DNA of 64,000 nucleotides, taken from Ligula intestinalis. Lineage: Eukaryota; Platyhelminthes; Cestoda; Diphyllobothriidea; Diphyllobothriidae. This document shows, one piece after another, positions 35,434 through 46,827 of this stretch. Each line of letters starts with the position of its first letter. Positions within the stretch are counted from its first letter, which is position 1. The notes below the pieces were generated by a model. The model was not told the origin of the DNA and did no database searches. It saw only the letters and a list, made by a program, of their open reading frames with translations. The stretch is taken from NCBI GenBank assembly GCA_036362985.1, contig JAYGXS010000010.1, positions 1,966,609 through 2,030,608 of the forward strand. Direction: 5' to 3'. The position numbers and the translations under genes were made by a program.

Positions 35434-37165
35434 AGGTCAGGTCAGGTCAGGTTTTATTGAGGGAAATATAGGAAAATACCTTTGAACTCCCTATTGGTAC
35501 AGTTTTTTCAATGCATTTGATCTGCAGAATATTTCAGATCAGTGGCGTTGCCAAAAATTTGAGGGCCGACAGTGAAAAAACTCCTAAGGCATTGTTCAGA
35601 AGTCTAGGGGTTTGAATGCCATTTGAGAGATTTAAGGAGAAAAACTGTCGCCTCGGGGAGGGGGGGTTCAGAGCATATTCGAAGCGGATGGCCTGTTCTA
35701 AGAGTGTTTGAAGCATGTCAGGGAGAGTCCATCGCGGTTTTCGGCATAATACCAAGGGTACCACGAAGGGAAGGTTGCGGAGGTCACGCGAACCTCATCG
35801 AGTGTCGGCGATGCGCCCATCGTGCACCCTTGTTGGTTTAACGAGTCTGCCTGCTAATTGACAGAAGAAATATAATCGGTAGTTTTTTAAACAAACATAT
35901 TACTGAAAATTAGCGAGTAGTATGTTTTTTATAATGTGATGATTCCAAAATTTGCATTCGGCAACTGGCAGTTTATTTTCGGGGGCTCCGTGGCTATTTG
36001 TTCTAACATAATAGTGTCGTAAACATGCTTACAGATGCGTCTGACATGTGCTCAGATGGCGACATAACAATGTCCGCGGGCAGAGCATTCCAGGCCTGAA
36101 TTGGGAAAAGTTTTACAAATCCGCGTAGCCTCGGATCACATCGCTTGGTGGACTCGTAGCTTGCAATTCTTGTTATTCTTTACTATCATATTACTGATAA
36201 TCAGTGAGTAATATGTTTATATACATATATATATAATTTAATTCTCGCAATATCCAATTTAAGTGGGCATTTCGGGTATGAAAATCTAAATTTCTCTTGA
36301 ATGCATCCACAAATGGGGACATAACAATTTCCTCGGGGAGTGCATTCCAAGCTTCAATTACTCTATTACCAAAGAAGAACTTGAGTGTGTCTAGTCCGGC
36401 CCCTGTTATGCGTAGTTTGAAGAGATGCCCTCTTAAGTTCATCGTTGTTGCTAACTCGAAGAAGTCGCCAGGTAGAAGACAGCAGTCCTGCCCGCGCATT
36501 ATACGAAATGCTTGTATCAGATCGCCACGTTGCTGGCTGTAACTTAACGGAAATAGATCAAGATTAGCTAAACGTCTTTCGTAGGGTAAGAAGCTCTGAT
36601 CGGTAACCAGTTTGTTCACGCGCCTTTGGACCTTCTCGAGGGAATTTAGGTCTTTCGCGGTCCAGGGTTTCCATGTTTGCATTGCGAACTCCAACTTCGG
36701 CCGCACAAATGTTCCAAAGACTTTAGCAAAGCAGTCTTTATCGAAGGCACAGAAAGCCCTTTTGACAAGATAGAGGACGGACATCGCAGACTTGGCTACT
36801 TTTGCGCAGTGCAGCGAGGGCTTAAGAGACGTAGAGATCCATACTCCCAAATCTTTCTGCGCGTCGACTTCTTGCAGTTGGATGCCATTTAGGCTGTAAA
36901 CCATGGGGTTCTGAGAGCTGGGTCGGCCAACTCGTAGGATACTGCATTTGTTCTCGTTAAACGGCAAAAGCCAGTCTTGAGACCAAGTTTGAAGACGATT
37001 TAGGTTTAGCTGCAAATGTTCTTCGTCAGCTGAATTTCTGATGACGTTCCAAATCTTAATGTCATCGGCAAACATAGCCACATCGCAGTCCAGTTCACGC
37101 ACGGAGTCATTGACGTATATAATGAACAGTATAGGGCCAAGGACAGAGCCTTGGGGGACACCGGC
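35434..37165 (-). mobile_element. LINE E: CR1-like retrotransposon inserted in a PLE
   Basis: The minus-strand frame 36191-37102, open upstream to about 37165, encodes GVPQGSVLGPILFIIYVND, the catalytic FADDIKIWN (intact, about 37070), LPFNENKCSILRVG, DLGVWISTSLKPSLHC and the C-terminal LPYERRL, LFPLSYSQQRGDLIQAFR and VIEAWNALPEEIVMS. Endonuclease and N-terminal RT are missing. The 3' part (35434-36190) repeats 14434-15190, including a second LINE C-terminus (about 36030-36170), and ends in CAGGTCAGGTCAGG on the plus strand. It splits the PLE protein sequence between MEA (35433) and REKPD (37166), with loss of about ten PLE bases. Confidence 0.92.
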
Positions 37166-37500
37166 GGGAGAAACCCGACCTATGTAAGCAATTAGAACAT
37201 GTGGTCAACCTACAGCTACCTTGGGGTCCATAGGCCTACATTTAGTCACCTTTTGTATGTTTTTGTGTTGTTTCCCCCACCCCTAAATTTCCGCCCTTTC
37301 CCGAGTTACGTTGACAATATGAATGGTCACTTACGCGTAAATTTGACCTTGCTTTTATCCATTTTGTTGATATTCAAATTGTGCTGTAACCCACTTGTTA
37401 TTCATTCATGCAAAGACGGGCCGCAGCTGACGAGCCGTCATGAAATTTATTTGATCGAATAAATTCTGCCATATTTTCTTGCTTCAAATTGAGGAAGATG
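37166..37500 (+). mobile_element. PLE family 2, plus-strand copy, right part with 3' end
   Basis: It continues the PLE frame REKPDLCKQLEHVVNLQLPW to its stop at 37228-37230 region. The 3' UTR is the inverted equivalent of 33345-33600. Hammerhead 37423-37469 lies near its end. Confidence 0.85.
37423..37469 (+). ncRNA. Hammerhead ribozyme candidate, PLE family 2, third copy
   Basis: Same layout as 35090-35136, with T in place of C just before the GAAA box (G-U closing pair for helix II). Helix I and the 7-bp helix III are intact. Confidence 0.5.
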
Positions 37501-37639
37501 TTCTTTGGGATTAAAAGTAACTCTAATGAGTAAATTTTCGAGTTTGGCGCCCCAACTCGTCTTCGGTCTAAGAGGAAAAGTGCAATGAACATCTAAAATT
37601 TCAAATATGCCGAAAAAATCAATAATTATATGAGGTGAG

Positions 37640-38560
37640 ACGTGATTGGTAGATGTGGCCTCAGTTAGTCTCTGTCGTGCGGCCTCTGTCTTTTCCATCG
37701 TTCTTTGACGTGCTTATAGATATCATCCAACTCTTCGTGCTGGTTGATGCATGAATCGTCGGAGTGCATGGCTTCGAGGAATTCGGGGCCATTGTTTGAG
37801 GCGCAAACTCCGACGACGTTTGCTTTGTCCCGTGCAAAGGTGTGTTCTGTGTTGAGGCAATGTATAGCCACATCAGACAAATGCTCACGTCTATCTCAAT
37901 AAGAAAGAAGCCATCTACAAAATTCCATGCGAAGGTTATTATACTGTATATTGTGGCCAAACAGGAAGATCCATCTCCACAGGCATCCACGAGCACCACT
38001 TGAACGTAAAGTTTCTTTTTATCCCAAAGAACGTCTTCCTCAAATCAAAACAAACTTTATTGTAAGGTTTCGACTCCGGCACACCAAATCGTCGTCGGAC
38101 GTGTAGGAAATGTGTACAGAACAGTGTGCATTTTAAACATACAGAAAAAATCGATAATGCTTTGTCATCGTTGGTCAATAACAGGGCCTGTTTGTTGGCG
38201 TCTTTTCCAGGTATCCTTGAGATTGGTGTACATCGAATCTAATTCAACGTGCCTATTGATGAATGTGTCGTTAGAGTTAATGGCCTCCAACAATTTGCAG
38301 CCGTTTCTATATGGGCAGGAGCCTAAAATGTGGGTCTGGTCCCATGCCAACTTGTGCCTAGATTCAATGTACACCAACCTCAAAAAAGCCTGGAAAAGGA
38401 GTCAAGTAAAAATACCTGCTATGGACCAATGATGAAAAAGCATTATCGATTTTTTCAGTATGGTTAAAATACGCAATGTTCTGTGCACACGTTTGACGAT
38501 GACCTGGTGTGCCAAAACCAAAAATTTACAATAAAGTTTGTTAATATGCGCAAAAATTCG
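37640..38560. mobile_element. Inverted PLE endonuclease fragments
   Basis: Minus strand 37665-37880 encodes LSDVAIHCLNTEHTFARDKA and EAMHSDDSCINQHEELDDIY, the second half of a PLE GIY-YIG domain. Plus strand 37885-38010 encodes AIYKIPCEGYYTVYCGQTGR and HEHHLNVK, the first half of such a domain. The two halves therefore point away from each other. A further pair, 38165-38383 (-) and 38340-38432 (+), both encode ELDSMYTNLK..WKR and form inverted arms of about 200 bp (38040-38250 against 38355-38560). All are non-functional. Confidence 0.75.
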
Positions 38561-39190
38561 AGGTCCAGATACAACGTTCCTTACATCATCCCCGGAAGAG
38601 GAAGAAGGGGCAATGTCTGAAAACAAGTTGTATTTTAGCTGACCTTTCAAAAGCCTTCTCGCTTCCATCGTCAGAGCGTGGTGACTGTTCTCCCGCTGGT
38701 GTCAGTGTGCCCAACCGCTAGCCTGAGGCCTTATGCCTGCGTGTCAATCGATTGTACCGATCGATTTTGGTGGCTGTTTGAATTGCTCACGCCCTCGCGG
38801 GCGCCTCCATGAGGTGAGTTAAGTCGTTAATGTGCCTCCAGAGTGGCTCCACCTTCTTCTCTCGTGGCTGCCAGCTGTCGGCCCTGCGTATCTCCCTTTG
38901 CCAGACCTATTGCCTCGTTCTGAGCAGATGTTAGCCTTCTGCGGAGCGCTTGGTAGGCGGGATGAAGGTCTATGGCTCTGTTTATTGTGCCAGTTGAGGA
39001 GCAAATTTCTAGCAGCAATCTGGCCAGCTTGTCATTGGCACGGCCTATTACTAATACCAACAAGAGAGCAGTCACCACGCTCTAACGATGGAAGCGAGAA
39101 GGCTTTTGAAACGTCAGGTTAAATAAAATTTGGCCCCTAAAATTACCCCTTCTTCCTCTTCCGAGGATGATGAAGGGAATAAATAAGTTT
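38560..39190. repeat. Inverted repeat with hammerhead-like motif
   Basis: 38560-38705 is the approximate reverse complement of 39060-39190. Each arm carries CTCTGACGATGGAAGCGAGA or its one-base variant CTCTAACGATGGAAGCGAGA, followed by AGGCTTTTGAAACGTCAGG or a one-base variant. GAAGC/GCTTT can form stem II and GTC precedes AGG at the expected cleavage site. The interior (38706-39059) has no recognised gene. Confidence 0.5.
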
Positions 39191-39929
39191 GTTTACATAC
39201 TCCAAAGAACTTCTTCTACCAATTTATATTGCTTGGGAGGCCAATTTTCAAATGGAGCATAGTGTACAAGTGTTGTGTAATCAGCTCGGAAGAATATCGG
39301 GGAATCTAAAAAGTCCCTATGTGCTGAGTATTACGTGTGGAAATTTATCTCGCGTCGGCCTTTCTAACGCCATCGATCGTCTCTTGCGATATTTTTGCCA
39401 GCCCACATTTTATTACAGAAGTCAATATGCTCTTAGATCGGAGGAAAGTCAAATCCATCCGACGGGGTCTGCGACTTCTGTTGGATGTGTTTTTATACTC
39501 ATCCTAATCTCGACCCAATTAAAGAACAGCCGTGTGAACACCAGACAGCACGGTGATTAGAAGCAACCGGTGTTATTACTGTGCTTCAGCTGCAAGGAGG
39601 TTTTCTGTTTTGTTGACTTCTCCGTCCAACACGTTCCAGTTTTCGCCAGCTGCTGGTCGCATAGCTCGAGAGGACGTTTTGTAAACTGCATCTAAATTCT
39701 TGTTTTCTATCCTTCTGCCATCTTCGTCGCCCAAGTCCTGTTTCTCATCTGCTTCCGACACCTTACCCGGAACAGCGTTAAAGACAAATAAGCAGCAGAC
39801 AGAACGATGCAGTCATTGTTTAATACCGGTAAAAGATGTACTTACGTCGCTTCGGCTGCTGGGACTGTTCCTGACCTGTTGAAGAATATTATATGCTGAT
39901 TTTTGTTCGTAGGGCACTTGACGGTGCTC
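39191..39929. other. No gene recognised
   Basis: The open frame 39189-39560 has no recognisable domain. A short stretch at 39345-39395 (GTCGGCCTTTCTAACGCCAT) resembles 41358-41392, probably repeat-derived. Confidence 0.4.
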
Positions 39930-40335
39930 TACATAGGCTCTGATAAGCACACACAGACAGATGACTCTCACGTCGTTCTGCGATTTAATCGAGTTCGCTG
40001 GCCATTGGAGGCACCTTACGAGGGACCCATCTGTGTTGTCACCCGGGGGGCCGAAAACCTACTACATCCAGTTTGGCACGTGGGAGGAGGTCGTGAGCAC
40101 TGACCGGCTCAAAGCTGCTATCTCGGACACTTCACTGGACGAGCCCTCTGGTTTCCTGCCCGCGGTTCCAAATAGTACCTTTTTTACTTCCGTCCGCAAC
40201 CTCAACCTGCCACTGCCACTGCCTCGTTCTCGAAAACTCCTGCCCCAGACTACACCAACTCCTCTCCTACGCTTCCTGTGTATATCACTTGTAGTGGACG
40301 TCGTGTTCACTTTCGTGACATTTTTTTGTAAATTT
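39930..40335 (+). mobile_element. Ty3/gypsy integrase C-terminus fragment
   Basis: VVLRFNRVRWPLEAPYEGP and, after a frameshift, FGTWEEVVSTDRLKAA and DTSLDEPSG match the GPY/F region of gypsy integrases. They also match the fragment at 52643-53156 (-). Stops and a frameshift make it non-functional. It abuts a PLE end at about 40340. Confidence 0.75.
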
Positions 40336-40378
40336 AAACCATTGTTTCTCAGGTACGAATTTAAAGCAAGCGTTCACA

Positions 40379-41300
40379 GCTGAATTTATCTGTACAAACA
40401 AATTTTGGGACAGCTTTTCAACTGCTCGCTTTCTTTGCATGAAGTAAATAACAAATGCAGAACACAGACGTTTGTATCTACACACAATTATTATCTATAA
40501 CAACAAGGTCATTTTTCGACACGGTATATAGTCAATAATAATATCACCTCGACAAACAGGAAGGAAAATGGGGAGACATTAGCCACATGAGCCAACTGCC
40601 TACATGCATCGAGTTGCTCCTGTCGTATATAAGCTGCTTCCATGTAGCGCAAGGTCCGAGCTATTCGTGCTCGAACAAAACTTGGAAAGATATTTTTATA
40701 TCAACAGATTAACTACTGTCTAGCAGACGTTTTGTTTTCTTTTTAAAAAAAAGTTTATAAGGTTATTATCCTGCGGCCTAAGTCGCCAATTGCCCTTGTG
40801 TCCGCCCAACGTACTTGCATCTGTAAGTGACAGTTCCGTAAATTTTGGCCGTAAACCGCTGCTGTCTATTTAAATGAAACAGGGGAGGATAGCCCCGTTT
40901 ATATAGGGTCTGTTTGATGCTGGCAATTTCTGCGAGCAAGGTTTCATTGGAGCAAATATTTATAGCTTTCTAGGAAAGAGTAAATACCATATTTCATTTA
41001 CACTTTCAGTACCAGTATCAGTATATTGAGGGCTACGTAGGAAAAATTCCTTTGAGTGCCCTATTTGTACATATGTGCAGTGGTAGCAGAAAATTTGTTT
41101 TTCAGACTGTTGGCGAGGCCAGTTGTCCTGTGTCCTGTTTGCACGAAGCTGGTAAAGTGTAGTTATTGACCTTCTCAGGTAGTTTTGTGGAAAACGGCCG
41201 AAATCTACGGAAAATTCTGTTCCGACAAAAGCCTGTTATTATATATGTACCCTCTAAGTGTGGCAATATTTCAAATACAGTTAAGCGTCGGCTACGTCAC
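40379..41300. mobile_element. PLE family 2 remnant with inserted LINE tail
   Basis: Minus-strand nucleotide sequence from 40379 to about 41000 follows 33349-34250 in order (terminal repeat, GIY-YIG region around 40640-40830, RT C-terminus), with many stops. Its terminal motif at 40379-40425 is a degraded hammerhead. At 41010-41135 a LINE tail with CAGTACCAGTATCAGTAT is inserted. Beyond it, 41136-41200 (-) resumes PLE sequence and about 41200-41300 (+) shows a plus-strand PLE piece. Confidence 0.65.
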
Positions 41301-41585
41301 TACGCTGACACATACTGCCCTCATCTGCCATGACTTGCATTCATGCATGATAAGTTAATTCGCATCGGACTCTCGGATGCTATCGATAGGCTCGCTGCTT
41401 CAAAAGAGCTTATGTTAAACGCCAATCGTTATGCCCGCTTCATCTGATTGGCTGTGCAGGTAGGAGAGCACAAAATCACGCAGACAAAGTATCACGGACA
41501 CATCTGGCGCGCAGATATAGGGGGCAGCTAGCGCGTCATGCAGCTTTTGAACACTTCATTTACCTCGCAATATACTCCGTTTAAC

Positions 41586-41813
41586 CTACTTGGTCTTACC
41601 TGACTCTTGGCTTTGGAAAACCTTTGTTTTTGTTGACACTAAACTCTTTGACAAGAGTTTCTTTATTTTTGTGGATAAGCACTGACGAATGCTACCAATA
41701 TTACCTGCTTCACAGGAGCAAGTAAATGGGTAGACGCATACGGAGGTGGTTTGAACTGGCAACCTATCCAAAGGTTCCCGTAAAAGACCATGTTGGTTGA
41801 GAATACTACTCAA
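41586..41813 (-). pseudogene. PLE GIY-YIG endonuclease fragment
   Basis: The frame contains TSVCVYPFTCSCEAGNIGSI, which corresponds to CVYEFTCTCGCKYIGRT of the PLE at 33582-35040. YIG is changed to NIG and the Arg-rich helix is altered. Nothing else of the element is in frame. Confidence 0.7.
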
Positions 41814-41984
41814 ATTCTTGCTACTGGGAAGGCCGTGACACGTCTTAAGAGTTTACTTACCGCCTCACTTCGAAATAGAACTTTGTGATATTGCGCCCAA
41901 AATGTCACGGAAATTTTCTACGTTTTCTGTTGCAGCGCTCTAGTCCAGTATCTTTAAGGAAAGCAGATACTGCTTTCGAGGAGG

Positions 41985-43380
41985 CTATAAAAGACGAAAG
42001 CGGGGTCATAATTTCATTCTTCTGAGCTTTTGGACTCTTGCAGAAGTCCATAGTCAAAGATAAAAGCGTCAACGAAAGACCACCAACAGTTATAGAGGGC
42101 AGGGGAAAGGGAATGGACCTATTAATCAAAAGTGTCGGCCGTGCAGATATGCCTGCGGAGGGCGATGTTTACGGGTGCCAGCTCGATACATCGATTGAAT
42201 AAGTTGTCGTCGGTGGCCCAGGCCTCACTTAGTTATCGTCCCATCTTGTAGCCGGCTCCGGCAATTATCCTTGCGGCTACGAAGTTAACTTCGTGGCCCG
42301 TCTCATGTGTGTAGGCAGTCACCTGCAATAATGTGTCACCCCGTTGTACAACCAGCTTAGGTTCATGTATGTGCGAACCAAGCATGCGTCCAGACTGTCC
42401 TGCGTAAATTCAGGGACAGTTTAGGCACAAGGTGCGATACAGTTCGTCCGACTGCCCTTGAGATTCAGTCGGCTCTTTATTCTCATGACCCGGCTACACA
42501 TGATAGCCTTGGAACGGTGTGCCATTCCGACGTCTAGTCTCGCAGCAATGCGCTCGGTCGCTTCCAATACATCCTTGATGTATGGCAGCGCATGGCATAT
42601 CGTATGGGTTGGTTTTCCTCTGGGTATTTGGAGGTTTGATACATCAGCATCGGCTTATGAAGGCCTTCGGATAGCCATTTTGCATCAACTAATCGCGCAG
42701 ATATCGGGCTTCACGTACTTTTTCTTCTGGGTTACTGCATTGAGTCTGGTATCATTTGAAAAGCATTGACAGGCAGCTTCGTTTGTGAGCCACAGGATGG
42801 CTGCTGTGAAATTTCAGAGGCTTTATGGTGTTTGTCACCTTCCCGTAAACCGTTTTTTCTATCTTGTTGTTGGAATTTCGCATGACAAGTGCATAATGGA
42901 TGGGTAGCTGCTGATCCTTCTCTTCTTCTCTCGTGAATTGTATCTATGTGGGGATCAATTTAAGAGGATCATTGAAATTTTGCAACATGTTCCTTTTGAC
43001 GATAGCAAACGTGTCTTCAACGTAACGGCGCCAAAACATCGAGGGCTGTTGTGTAAAGGCAGTCTTTCCGAGTTCGTGTAGATCAACTTCTATTACTAAA
43101 GCGGAGATTACGGAGCTCACTGGATTTCCTTTTATCTGTTCATAAGTCGCTACTGTAAAGGTGAAGTATGTATCTTGGCAAAATTCTAGGAGCCTCATGA
43201 GCTGTTTAATTTTTAGCAAACTCTGGGTTTCGTCGTACAGCTCCTCGAGCCTCTTGCGCAAGATGTCTAATGCCAAACCCGGTGGACTGAATATGAGAAA
43301 TCCTGTCACGTCCAAGGAAAGCATCACTTCGTGAGATTGAATTCTGCGGCCATGGAAGTCTGCCAGCCGCAAGGATAACT
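41985..43380 (-). mobile_element. Penelope-like element (family 3), decayed
   Basis: The RT frame 42944-43372 has VMLSLDVTGFLIF, TYEQIKGNPVSSVISALVIE and WRRYVEDTFAIVKR (YVDD changed to YVED, about 43025). A frameshifted continuation DQQLPIHYALVMRNSNN follows at about 42870-42915. The endonuclease remnant at about 42200-42420 reads GQSGRMLGSHIHEPKLVVQRGD, ETGHEVNFVAARII and FNRCIELAPVNIALRRHI with stops. The end at 41985-42060 has the hairpin next to GAGTCCAAAAGCTCAGAAG, shared with 28700-28745 and 43610-43650. Confidence 0.75.
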
Positions 43381-43700
43381 ACCCACGCGGGTAATGAGAC
43401 AAGACGAGAACTAATTGAAGCCTGGGCCTCCGCTTACAACTCAGTCAACCGATGGATCGAGCTGGCATCCACATATATCGCCCTCCACAGACATAGCTGC
43501 ACTGCCAATGGTTGTGATTAATGGGTTCCATCCTTTCCCTCATCACTCATCTATAACGGTTTCTTGGCTCCTGTCCCCTATACTTATTGCTCGTCTTTGG
43601 TAGACACTTTTATCGTTGACGAAAGACTCCAGCAAGAGTCCAAAAGCTCAGAAGAAGTATGTTATGATTCCGGCGATTAAAACGCCTTCTTCATCTATTC
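43381..43700 (+). mobile_element. PLE family 3 3' end, inverted neighbour
   Basis: ELIEAWASAYNSVNRWIELA (43405-43465) is the C-terminus of a PLE endonuclease on the plus strand. The same 3' hairpin region GAGTCCAAAAGCTCAGAAG follows at 43635-43653. It lies 5' to 5' against the family 3 copy to its left. Confidence 0.7.
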
Positions 43701-44909
43701 ACATACCAGGGATGCACATATATATCTCAATTTTAAAATGCAATCACAAGTCGTACACAGAAATATTCAAATTAAAGTGGATATCTTACTATCATATGTC
43801 ACTGTTACTATCACTATTCGCTGAAACTTTTCATCAGTAAAACGTGGCCGACACCTATCAGAATTAAAAGTGTTATTTATCTCAGTGTCTATATTGAAGG
43901 GCAGCATGCTTGCGACGAATGTGTCTGAAGCCCTAATTGGTGATCACCTTATCTTGTGCTTATTGACAGGAATTAAGTAGGAATGATTACGCTGGTTGGG
44001 TATCTCTGAGGAATTCATAGACAGCGGACTTTAGGGAATAGTAACATATAAATATTAATTAATTCATATTATTAATATTATTCTATATTTTCACCATGTT
44101 CTTGGTCGCAGACACATGAAGGTTCGTCTCTTACTTGTTCCCAAAATACTATGTGCGAGACGCCTGCTGTAGCAGCAAAGACATTGTTTAGTAGAAAGGT
44201 AAGGCTAGTTGATTTCGGAGCAGTCTGCTCTCAAGTGGAACAGAAATCAAGAAAAAAATGATCAATTTGTAGGTCTAAACAAAGGGCCTCTTGGGCCTTA
44301 AATATACAATTTATTTTAGTTTATTTGCATCCGCAAATGTGCGGAAAAAGGCAAATTGATGATGTGAGACATTTTTTCGACGAGAACAGTAGGGAGAAAG
44401 TTGATTTGTTGTCTTACTGACACATTAATTTTATATGTTCACGTCAATGTACAGCCTCTAAAAAATCCTCGATGGACTCTACAAGTACTTTTGCATCGAT
44501 GCTCTTTGGGAGCCAGCTCTCGTCTGTGCTTCAACGAAGTTTTTCTCTACACAACCCGATATCCTGACAGTCAAATTTGACCACTTTCTGATTTGCAACT
44601 GAGCACTGTCACCATAAACGGACTGCACTGCGTGTATTCTGGACAAAATATGAGCTTGTCTGTTGCGGCGATGAGTCGGTGTGAGGCCTTAATTATGCCC
44701 ATGACATACCTGACACGAAGGTGTTCACGCCACGTCTGTTACTAACTCCAATCTCCTCAATACTCCGCTGAAAGGCTCTGATGGTAGACAGATGCATGGG
44801 AACGCGAGAGACTGTGTTGAAAAGGAGAATGTGCCCGTCCTAAAGGCAAATCAGAGCACCTTGATTTTAATCAATGTGAGGCGCTACTACAACACGCTAA
44901 CATAAATGG
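43701..44909. other. No gene recognised
   Basis: Intergenic-looking DNA. The motif GGGCCTCTTGGGCCTTAAATATACAA (44285-44310) recurs nearly unchanged at 59889-59914 and marks an unidentified repeat end. Confidence 0.45.
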
Positions 44910-45030
44910 TGTAGCGACCCTAACTGAGCCGTGTGTGTTTTCTTGGGCTAAGCCCCGCTCAATTCAATTTGTCAGAGTTCAACGCGTGCTCCCGGCGCCA
45001 TCTTTGACCCGGATAAGTCGAGCCCAAGTT
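44910..45030 (+). repeat. 5' LTR, portion confirmed by the right LTR
   Basis: It begins TGTAGCGACCCTAACTGAGC and is collinear with 49741-49851 to GACCCGGATAAG. The true 3' boundary of the 5' LTR cannot be set, because the right copy is truncated. The region 45140-45330 upstream of gag also recurs at 58828-59020. Confidence 0.85.
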
Positions 45031-45338
45031 AATTTTTGAACTCAGAGTTTATCAACATGTTAGTTTCTCTATACTGATCCTTGTGCATTGTAACATTCTG
45101 TATCCAGATCGTCCCCCTCGTTTTGGTGTTATAATCCACCATATTTTTCCACCCAACTTTTACACATTTTTTCAGATTGTACTTTTTTTCCGTTTCTACA
45201 GTGTTCTGAGGGAATAATTGTTGTCACACGTTACTCATTAGATTATCCACTATCGTTCCTCGTTATGCGATCCTTCTGATACTATTACCAGTTCTCAAAA
45301 TAAACCAATTTTCCTATAACTACCGAACACTTACCATT

Positions 45339-46410
45339 ATGAATCGCAACTATATATCTGATGAGCTCGATGGGCTAGGATTTGCTCATTTGCTTGATGA
45401 GGCTTGGGAATCTGCTCCTTTATTTCAAAGGACCTCACAGCCAGACAGTTCCCGGTCTGAAGTTTATTCGCTAGGCCCATTCTCTTCAGTAGGCTCTGTC
45501 CAATCCAATCCATTCTCGGACTCATACCGTCCTTTTGTGATAAAATCGACTCCAGCAGTTAACTCGCCTGAGGACTGTACATTTAATCTCCCTCCTCCAG
45601 TCAGCTCAGCCGCTACAATGTTGGCAGGTGGTGACGCCCTTCCCTGTATTTTTCGACCCCCACCCACTTCAACCCTCCTTATACACCCTTCCACCGGCCC
45701 CCATCCAGCCCACGCCTTCCCCACTGCGGGCCCCGAACACTTTCGAGATCGGCGCAGATTTGAATGAATGGTTGGACGAACTAGACATTAACTTTACAAC
45801 GGTCCCTACCAACCAGCAACCGGCTTTCCTTTCACATTTTCTCTCCCCTACAGTTCGCCGACGTCTGATGGCCGCCGGGGTTAAAACTACCACCCCTTTT
45901 TTTGCACCCGTCAACTCTTAAAGAATCTGTTCGTCCTTCTGCAAAAACCTAATCAAACACTTGATGATTTCGCATCCGAGCTTAACAGATTAGCCGCCCT
46001 CGCCTTTCCCTTCAACCAGGTCCCTTACCAACAAAGCCAAGTTTTACATCCATGTATGACTGGACTTTTTGACACCAAGATTTTCGAGGCGCTTATCACC
46101 CATCGCCCCTCCTCACTGAAAGACGCCATCGACTTCTGCCGTTTTTACAAATCGTATCGAACAATCCACCGGCCATCCCCGGCAACCGCATCTTCCCAGC
46201 CAGCCGTACCCAGCTCTACTGGTCCTGTTTGCCCGACGCCACGCCCTACCTCCCAGGCACCAGCCTTCCAACGTTCACCCCCGTTCGCCAATCGAAACCA
46301 CCCCTACCCGTCCGCTATCCTGACTTCAACCCCGGCTGTCACTACTGCGCCACCTACGGCCCGGATGCTTGACAATAAGGCCACGATCAACGTTATAAGT
46401 CAAACATTTC
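45339..46410 (+). pseudogene. gag: gag of the Ty3/gypsy element
   Basis: It starts with MNRNYISDELDGLGFAHLL. A frame switch near 45640-45760 leads to the capsid-like block LNEWLDELDINF and HFLSPTVRRRLMAAG (to 45921). The block TLDDFASELNRLAALAFPF follows in another frame (about 45955-46020), then LFDTKIFEALITHRPSSLKD. A CxxC zinc-knuckle-like segment, NPGCHYCATYGPDA, lies at about 46335-46375 in a third frame. Gag would form the particle core; at least three frame changes disable it. Confidence 0.8.
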
Positions 46411-46411
46411 T

Positions 46412-46663
46412 TTGCCTTTTGTAGCTAGCCTCTTCATTTCACCATTTAGAGTCCCCATATTCATCGAAAATTATAGCCTTAATGCTCTAATCGACACTGG
46501 AGCTAATGTTTCGCTTATTACCCCTGCTAGCATTCTCCAGTGCATAGACTCACTTTCTCGCCCTCGCTCTATACAAGCCACTAACGGCACTCAAATACCG
46601 ATCGTAGGCTCCATTCCCCTAACATTCGTTTTTTGCGACTTTCGTCTTTCACATTATTTTTAG
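46412..46663 (+). pseudogene. pol: Retropepsin-like aspartic protease domain of pol
   Basis: FIENYSLNALIDTGANVSLI contains the DTG active site (46492-46500) with hydrophobic neighbours. The block ATNGTQIPIVGSIPLTFVF follows. The frame stops at 46661-46663, cutting it from the downstream RT. Confidence 0.85.
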
Positions 46664-46827
46664 TTACCCCTTCCAGTTCCTGGCCAGTAGTATAAGGGCT
46701 AGATTTCCTAACCAACCATAACTGTGTTATTTACGCCCATGACCGTCGCATAGTCCTTGCCCAAGACCACGACCCTCCACACCCTAGCTCGTCGCCCCCA
46801 CCCAGCCAAGACGTTGACTTCGACCTC

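Noticed and set aside
38827..39078. Overlapping open frames on both strands in 38819-39122
   Set aside because: No recognisable domain; the region is the interior of an inverted repeat.
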